Part shown: positions 6,165 through 9,358 of the stretch, piece after piece
Position numbering within the stretch: the first letter of the stretch is position 1
Layout of the letters: each line of letters begins with the position of its first letter
Source of the DNA: an uncultured Rheinheimera sp.
GTDB lineage: Bacteria > Pseudomonadota > Gammaproteobacteria > Enterobacterales > Alteromonadaceae
Assembly (NCBI GenBank): GCA_943913835.1
Contig: CALTZU010000128.1
Location: 1 to 9,358, forward strand
Reading direction: 5' to 3'
Length of the DNA: 9,358 nt
Program-made: the position numbers and the translations under genes
Notes under the pieces: model-generated
Databases searched by the model: none
What the model was told of the DNA's origin: nothing
The model's input: the letters and a program-made list of their open reading frames with translations, nothing else

Positions 6165-7235
6165 TTAAAACTTGCGCACATGCACTGTCACTTCCTCGCG
6201 GTCGTGGTACAAGTGTTTGGCCTGAAACTCCACATCCAATCCTGCTTCGTCTAACTTTTGCTGCATCATTTCCAGCACTTCAACCACAGTTTCGTAGCGT
6301 TTTTTCATCGGCAGTTTCAGGTTAAAAATACTTTCCTGGCACCACTCATTAATCAACCAGTCGCAGACTAATTGCCCTACTCTTTGTGGTTTTTCAATCA
6401 TGTCACAGACCAGCCAGTACACGTTTTTCTTATCAGGGCTGAACTTAAAACCATCGACCTGAAAGTGTTTAACCTGGCCTGTGTCCATTAATGACTGCGC
6501 CATCATGCCGTTGTCTATGGCAGTCACCATCATGCTGCGTTTAACCAGCTGATAAGTCCAGCCGCCTGGGCAAGCACCTAAATCCACAGCTCTCATACCA
6601 GAAGTTAAACGGCTATCCCATTCATCCTTGGGAATAAACTGCAGGAAAGCTTCTTCCAGTTTTAACGTGCTGCGGCTTGGTGCATCAGCAGGGAACTTTA
6701 AACGCATAATGCCGTTTTCCAGTGGGCTGTTATTTTCAGGGTAAGAAATACCTAAATAAGCACTGCTGCCGGATAACATAAATAAATGCAGCACTGCAGC
6801 ACGGGAGTTTTCCTTTTGCAGCAATACACCAGCTTTACGTAATGACTGGCGCAGTGGCACTGTCAGTTTACGGGCCAAAGTAGATAAAGTTTTGCCGTCG
6901 TTGGTTTCAGGGTATTCAACCCGTAACTCACCAAAAGCAGATAATTCAGCAGCTAAAGCCGATTCAACCACTGTAGTAATACGGTCGGCCGGGTCTAATT
7001 GCAGCAAGTCATCCACCAGTAAAAACCACTGGCGGGCAAAAATTAAATTAGTAAAGTCATAGTCACGGTAAAACCTGGCTAAGGCCTCGCTGTCATAAGC
7101 TTCAAAAATGACAAAAGCTGAGTCTTTGGTCAGTTTGCAAAAACCAAATACCTCTTGCTGGCCCGCTTTATCCTGAATTTCGCCAGCACATTCTTTCTCA
7201 AAACCTGAACGGCAATACAGCAAAAGTTGGTTCAT
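6165..7235 (-). CDS. rlmM: 23S rRNA C2498 ribose 2'-O-methyltransferase RlmM (YgdE)
   Basis: A 356-aa protein, close to the 366 aa of E. coli RlmM. It starts MNQLLLYCRSGFEKECAGEI, nearly the family's N-terminus, followed by a THUMP-containing N-terminal half (about 1-170) and a Rossmann methyltransferase domain (about 185-356). The SAM-binding motif I is DLGACPGGWTYQL (218-230). The candidate K-D-K-E 2'-O-methyltransferase tetrad is Lys192 (STLKLEEA), Asp278 (VCDMIEKP), Lys307 (NLKLPMKKR) and Glu347 or Glu348 (DREEVTVH). It uses SAM to methylate the 2'-OH of C2498 in domain V of 23S rRNA before ribosome assembly is complete. ATG 7235 overlaps the stop of the second micro-ORF (ATGA), and its GGAGGT lies inside that micro-ORF, so translation of rlmM is probably coupled to it. 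The ygdD-rlmM order is as in E. coli. Confidence 0.96.
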   Translation of the reverse strand: MNQLLLYCRSGFEKECAGEIQDKAGQQEVFGFCKLTKDSAFVIFEAYDSEALARFYRDYDFTNLIFARQWFLLVDDLLQLDPADRITTVVESALAAELSAFGELRVEYPETNDGKTLSTLARKLTVPLRQSLRKAGVLLQKENSRAAVLHLFMLSGSSAYLGISYPENNSPLENGIMRLKFPADAPSRSTLKLEEAFLQFIPKDEWDSRLTSGMRAVDLGACPGGWTYQLVKRSMMVTAIDNGMMAQSLMDTGQVKHFQVDGFKFSPDKKNVYWLVCDMIEKPQRVGQLVCDWLINEWCQESIFNLKLPMKKRYETVVEVLEMMQQKLDEAGLDVEFQAKHLYHDREEVTVHVRKF

Positions 7236-7309
7236 GCTGCACCTCCATGTGCAGCACCCTGACTGGCAGCCTGCGGCTGTGGAAATTGTCTATCCTGCCA
7301 ATTTTTCAT
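7232..7309 (-). CDS. Micro-ORF 2: 25-aa peptide coupled to rlmM
   Basis: ATG 7309 to TGA 7232 encodes 25 residues: MKNWQDRQF, then PQPQAASQ, then GAAHGGAA. I do not recognise a family. It has no hydrophobic segment, four Gln in the first 13 residues and a Gly/Ala-rich tail with one His. The start ATG overlaps the stop of micro-ORF 1 (ATGA) and has GGAGGT 5 nt upstream. Its own stop overlaps the rlmM start in the same way. Compared with micro-ORF 1 it has four amino-acid changes (Ser10Pro, Asn16Ser, Lys17Gln, Val25Ala) and two silent changes. Intact reading frames in both copies, proper ribosome-binding sites and chained overlaps argue that it is translated. It may act through the peptide, or only through ribosome passage that opens the hairpin at 7234-7257. 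Confidence 0.65.
   Translation of the reverse strand: MKNWQDRQFPQPQAASQGAAHGGAA
7234..7257 (-). promoter_or_regulatory. Hairpin enclosing the rlmM ribosome-binding site and touching its AUG
   Basis: In the mRNA sense, GUGCUGCAC pairs with GUGCAGCAU (9 bp, including one terminal G-U) around an AUGGAG loop. The GGAG of the Shine-Dalgarno is in the loop, its GU is in the stem, and the last two stem bases are the A and U of the rlmM start codon. The hairpin also forms the end of micro-ORF 2, so a ribosome finishing that peptide would melt it. Structure predicted by eye. Confidence 0.55.
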
Positions 7310-7383
7310 ACGGCACCTCCATGTGCCGCACCCTTATTGGCAGCCTGCGGCTGTGAAAATTGTCTATCCTGCCAATTTTTCAT
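7236..7383 (-). repeat. Two tandem copies of a 74-bp coding unit
   Basis: Copy 1 in transcription order is 7383-7310 and copy 2 is 7309-7236. They align without gaps and differ at 6 of 74 bases. Each copy begins exactly at an ATG on the minus strand and ends one base before the next ATG (micro-ORF 2 or rlmM), so the duplication unit equals one start-codon-to-start-codon module. Conserved internal landmarks are AAATTGGCAGGATAGACAAT near the 5' end and ACATGGAGGTGC near the 3' end. Confidence 0.95.
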
Positions 7384-7389
7384 CTTCAT
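7306..7389 (-). CDS. Micro-ORF 1: 27-aa (or 25-aa) peptide following ygdD
   Basis: From ATG 7389 it encodes 27 residues: MKMKNWQDRQF, then SQPQAANK, then GAAHGGAV. An internal in-frame ATG at 7383 would give the 25-aa form that matches micro-ORF 2. ATG 7389 has AGGA with a 6-nt spacer, and this AGGA lies in the last codons of ygdD, whose stop is only 1 nt upstream of the ATG. Its TGA (7308-7306) overlaps the ATG of micro-ORF 2. The product is small, hydrophilic and without a signal peptide. No known small-protein family comes to mind. As the first member of a tandem duplicate placed between two conserved genes, it probably travels with the gcvA-ygdD-rlmM transcript. Confidence 0.65.
   Translation of the reverse strand: MKMKNWQDRQFSQPQAANKGAAHGGAV
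7308..7331 (-). promoter_or_regulatory. Matching hairpin before micro-ORF 2
   Basis: GUGCGGCAC pairs with GUGCCGUAU (9 bp, two G-U) around the same AUGGAG loop, and again reaches the A and U of the next start codon (micro-ORF 2). Relative to the copy at 7234-7257, a U-A pair has become G-C and a G-C pair has become G-U, so pairing is preserved despite three base differences. Confidence 0.55.
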
Positions 7390-7390
7390 C

Positions 7391-7777
7391 TTATTTCCTG
7401 ATCCAAGGGCTGATGGCAAAGGCCAACCAGCTTAAAATTAGCAACTGCCCACCTAAAGGTGTCAGAGCTGAAAAATGTAAAGGCAGCTTAAATACACCAG
7501 CTACCAGAGTATAAACAAATAACCAAAGCCCTATGTGCATGGCACAAGCACAGATGCGGCTTAGCCATGGGCTTTGTTGCTGCAGCTTGTCAAAGGCCGA
7601 TAAAGCCAATAAAGTCAGGGCATGAAAAGCTAAAATAAAGCCTGCGCTTAACAACACTGCCAGTTGGTCTGTCGCTATAGTGCCGCGCCATAAATGCATT
7701 AAAGCTGCGGCCGAACCTACGGTCACTGCGCCATAAAAGGCGGCAAGGCTAAAGTTAATTTTCCAGAATAAATTCAT
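7391..7777 (-). CDS. ygdD: DUF423 family small membrane protein (YgdD-like)
   Basis: A 128-aa inner-membrane protein with four predicted helices at about 7-29, 39-62, 72-96 and 104-125, close in length to E. coli YgdD (131 aa). The family signature is visible as FHALTLLAL (51-59) in helix 2 and as LPLHFSALTPLGGQLLILSWLAF (98-120) leading into helix 4. The function of DUF423 proteins is not known. The gene overlaps the 3' end of the hydrolase gene by 23 nt in another frame. Its ATG has GGAG 8 nt upstream, inside that gene, so its translation is probably coupled. Downstream it runs into the two micro-ORFs and rlmM. In E. coli ygdD likewise lies between gcvA and rlmM, which supports the assignment. 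Confidence 0.9.
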   Translation of the reverse strand: MNLFWKINFSLAAFYGAVTVGSAAALMHLWRGTIATDQLAVLLSAGFILAFHALTLLALSAFDKLQQQSPWLSRICACAMHIGLWLFVYTLVAGVFKLPLHFSALTPLGGQLLILSWLAFAISPWIRK

Positions 7778-8384
7778 TAATAAAACTCCGACTCAAAGAA
7801 GCAGCCTGCTCAATCAGCTGCTGTTGGCTCAAACCTGATTTTTTTAATGGCATAAAATCATGATCGCCACTTTGTAACCATTTGATATCTATCAAAGGCC
7901 AGCTTTTACCCGCTAACTCTTCAGTGCAGCCAAAAGGATCCCGCTCTCCTTGCAAGACTAAAACTGGCCTTTTTAAAGCAACAAAATGTTCGGTACGCCA
8001 GTTATCTTTTTTCGGTGGATGAAAAGGATAACCAAAAGCTATCACCGCTCTTACCGCTGCCGGCAACAGCTCTGATGCTGCAAGCAAAGTGGCAACCCTG
8101 CCGCCCATCGACTTACCTGCAATAACCAAGGGTAAATCTGTGGGCATTTGGCTTATCTGCTCCACCAGCTCAGCCATTAATACCGGCATTTTAGCCGGTA
8201 GCTGTCTTTTGCCAGCCAGAGTTTTTTCCATGTAAACAAAGTTAAAACCCCAGACTTCAACATTCTGCCTGGCTAACTGTTGTGCTAGCTGCTGACAAAA
8301 CTCTGATTGCACAGCAGCTCCTGCGCCATGAGATAACAGCAATCTGGCGACAGGCTGGGCAGATAAAGCCAAAAGCTCAGGCAT
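7755..8384 (-). CDS. Alpha/beta hydrolase, dienelactone-hydrolase/KANL3-Tex30-like
   Basis: A 209-aa single-domain cytosolic alpha/beta hydrolase. LLLSHGAGA (15-23) supplies the oxyanion-hole loop after the first strand. The nucleophile elbow is GKSMGG (90-95, Ser92), the acid is probably Asp149 in LQGERDPFG (144-152), and the catalytic histidine is probably His175 in SGDHDF (172-177). The GKSMGGR elbow and short length fit the COG3571/KANL3-Tex30 type of predicted hydrolase, for which no substrate is firmly known. Typical esterase or thioesterase chemistry is expected. It starts 3 nt after the gcvA stop and overlaps ygdD by 23 nt, so it is embedded in the gcvA-ygdD-rlmM operon. E. coli lacks a gene at this position. 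No signal peptide is seen. Confidence 0.88.
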   Translation of the reverse strand: MPELLALSAQPVARLLLSHGAGAAVQSEFCQQLAQQLARQNVEVWGFNFVYMEKTLAGKRQLPAKMPVLMAELVEQISQMPTDLPLVIAGKSMGGRVATLLAASELLPAAVRAVIAFGYPFHPPKKDNWRTEHFVALKRPVLVLQGERDPFGCTEELAGKSWPLIDIKWLQSGDHDFMPLKKSGLSQQQLIEQAASLSRSFINEFILEN

Positions 8385-8387
8385 CTG

Positions 8388-9320
8388 TTAGTCCGGCGTT
8401 GAATTATTAAAATGTTGCTCAGCAAAATCCTGCTGATCCAGTTCAACCTGCTTTGCCATCCATTGCCGGAACGCGACAATTTTGCCAAGCTCAGTCTGAT
8501 TTTCGCGGCACACCAGGTAATGCGAGTCCTTACTTAGCAATACATGGTGAAACGGCACTATTAAACGGCCAGAGTTAATGTCGGGTCTGGCCATAACGTT
8601 ATGAGCCAGGGCAACTCCCTGCCCATGTATTGCGGCTTGCAACACCATAGCAGTGTGCGAAAAAATCGGGCCTTGGTTGACATTAAAATTCTTAATGCCC
8701 TGACTGACAAACCAATCCTTCCAAGCCTGGCGAGAACCGTCATGCAACAAAGTATGATGTCTTAAATCTGCGACGTCCTTCAGTGGCTTAGTGCCGTTTA
8801 ATAACAAAGGCGAGCAAACGGGCAGAAGATACTCGGTGTGAAGTTTATCGGCATGTAAATTACGCCAGTTACCACGGCCATAATAAATAGCCACGTCCAC
8901 ATCGTCTGTTAACGAACCTTCATCTGAGTCGACCGCTTTAATCCGCACATCTATGTCAGAGTGTTCTTCGCTGAACAAACTCAAGCGCGGCACCAACCAC
9001 TGAATAGCAAAACTCGGCTGTAAGCTGACAGTTAAAGAACCTTTAGCGCCACGAGCTAATAACTTCTCAGTAGCTTCATGTAGTTGCAGAAAAATTTCTT
9101 TAATGTCTAAAAAGAAACTCTGACCTTCTTCGGTTAACAGCAAAGAACGATTTTTTCTCATAAAGAGCTTTAGACCTAAATGGTCTTCCAGCGCTTTGAT
9201 CTGATGACTAATAGCAGCCTGAGTAACAAACATCTCTTCTGCAGCTTTTGTAAAGCTAAGATGGCGGGCCGCAGTTTCAAAAGCCTTTAACGCATTGAGT
9301 GGTGGTAAGCGCCGAGCCAT
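8388..9320 (-). CDS. gcvA: LysR-family glycine cleavage regulator GcvA
   Basis: 310 aa from ATG 9320, similar to E. coli GcvA (305 aa). The N-terminal winged helix-turn-helix is RLPPLNALKAFETAARHLSF and onward, with the recognition region at about residues 23-42 (FTKAAEEMFVTQAAISHQIK). The LysR effector-binding domain follows, with GcvA-typical stretches LTVSLQPSFAIQWLVPRLS, DDVDVAIYYGRGNW, EYLLPVCSPLLL, QGPIFSHTAMVLQAAIHGQGVALAHNVMA and ELGKIVAFRQW. In enterobacteria GcvA senses glycine status, activates the gcvTHP operon and the divergent sRNA gcvB, and represses itself. ATG 9320 is preferred over the in-frame TTG 9329 because GAGG sits 9 nt before the ATG but directly abuts the TTG. Only 38 nt of upstream sequence remain, so its promoter and any divergent gcvB are outside the window. 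Confidence 0.96.
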   Translation of the reverse strand: MARRLPPLNALKAFETAARHLSFTKAAEEMFVTQAAISHQIKALEDHLGLKLFMRKNRSLLLTEEGQSFFLDIKEIFLQLHEATEKLLARGAKGSLTVSLQPSFAIQWLVPRLSLFSEEHSDIDVRIKAVDSDEGSLTDDVDVAIYYGRGNWRNLHADKLHTEYLLPVCSPLLLNGTKPLKDVADLRHHTLLHDGSRQAWKDWFVSQGIKNFNVNQGPIFSHTAMVLQAAIHGQGVALAHNVMARPDINSGRLIVPFHHVLLSKDSHYLVCRENQTELGKIVAFRQWMAKQVELDQQDFAEQHFNNSTPD

Positions 9321-9329
9321 AGTCTGCAA

Positions 9330-9333
9330 CCTC
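9330..9333 (-). promoter_or_regulatory. Shine-Dalgarno that sets the gcvA start
   Basis: GAGG (read on the minus strand) is 9 nt before ATG 9320 and immediately adjacent to the alternative TTG at 9329, which makes the ATG the workable start. The resulting N-terminus MARRLPPLNAL matches the usual GcvA beginning. Confidence 0.7.
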
Positions 9334-9358
9334 AGAAAGGACAGTTATTGAATTATTT

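Noticed and set aside
7236..7383. CRISPR-like or mobile-element interpretation of the tandem repeat
   Set aside because: There are only two adjacent copies with no spacers, no terminal inverted repeats bounding the pair and no transposase. Each unit is an intact ORF module, which fits gene-level tandem duplication better.
7247..7514. Two + strand ORFs (62-63 codons) over the 74-bp repeats
   Set aside because: Their repeated peptides arise from the duplicated DNA read on the wrong strand. The minus-strand micro-ORFs have ribosome-binding sites, coupling and operon context; these do not.
9321..9358. gcvA promoter or divergent gcvB sRNA at the right edge
   Set aside because: Only 38 nt remain upstream of gcvA. 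I see the ribosome-binding site but no convincing promoter hexamers or sRNA sequence.

Overview
This is a gene-dense chromosomal window from a gammaproteobacterium, most likely of the Alteromonadales type (Rheinheimera/Shewanella-like). That assignment is inferred from protein resemblance and gene order: PpnN, Xni, RlmM, YgdD (DUF423) and GcvA all resemble their E. coli counterparts, and gcvA-ygdD-rlmM is also an E. coli order. There are no rRNA or tRNA genes, CRISPR arrays, transposases or prophage genes. Base composition looks even, with no obvious sign of recent transfer.

Left block (1-3550, + strand): a tightly packed run of the 3' end of ppnN (nucleotide 5'-monophosphate nucleosidase), xni (flap-endonuclease-like), a DUF3192 membrane-anchored protein and a large Gln/Leu-rich protein with a faint HDOD-like segment. 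Junctions are 1-nt gaps or 4-nt overlaps, so this reads as one translationally coupled operon entering from the left.

Middle block (3551-5557, + strand): two independent units. An NAD-type isocitrate dehydrogenase gene has its own candidate promoter. It is followed directly after its stop codon by a 127-bp ERIC/IRU-type intergenic repeat and then a strong intrinsic terminator. A promoter overlapping the terminator's T-tract probably drives a glutathione S-transferase gene.

Right block (9320 down to 5574, - strand): gcvA, an alpha/beta hydrolase, ygdD, two previously unlisted tandem micro-ORFs, rlmM, and possibly a GNAT acetyltransferase. Most junctions are 3-nt gaps or overlaps, so this looks like one operon led by the glycine-cleavage regulator.

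The most unusual object lies between ygdD and rlmM. A 74-bp unit is present twice in tandem, and each copy encodes a complete 25-27 aa peptide (pattern MKNWQDRQF-x-QPQAA-xx-GAAHGGA). Their starts and stops chain through ATGA overlaps: the second micro-ORF starts on the stop of the first, and rlmM starts on the stop of the second. Each copy ends in a 9-bp hairpin that carries the Shine-Dalgarno sequence and reaches into the next start codon. All three base differences between the two hairpins preserve pairing, and two of them form a compensatory, synonymous pair. This looks like a duplicated translational-coupling or regulatory peptide module in front of rlmM. I know of no description of it.
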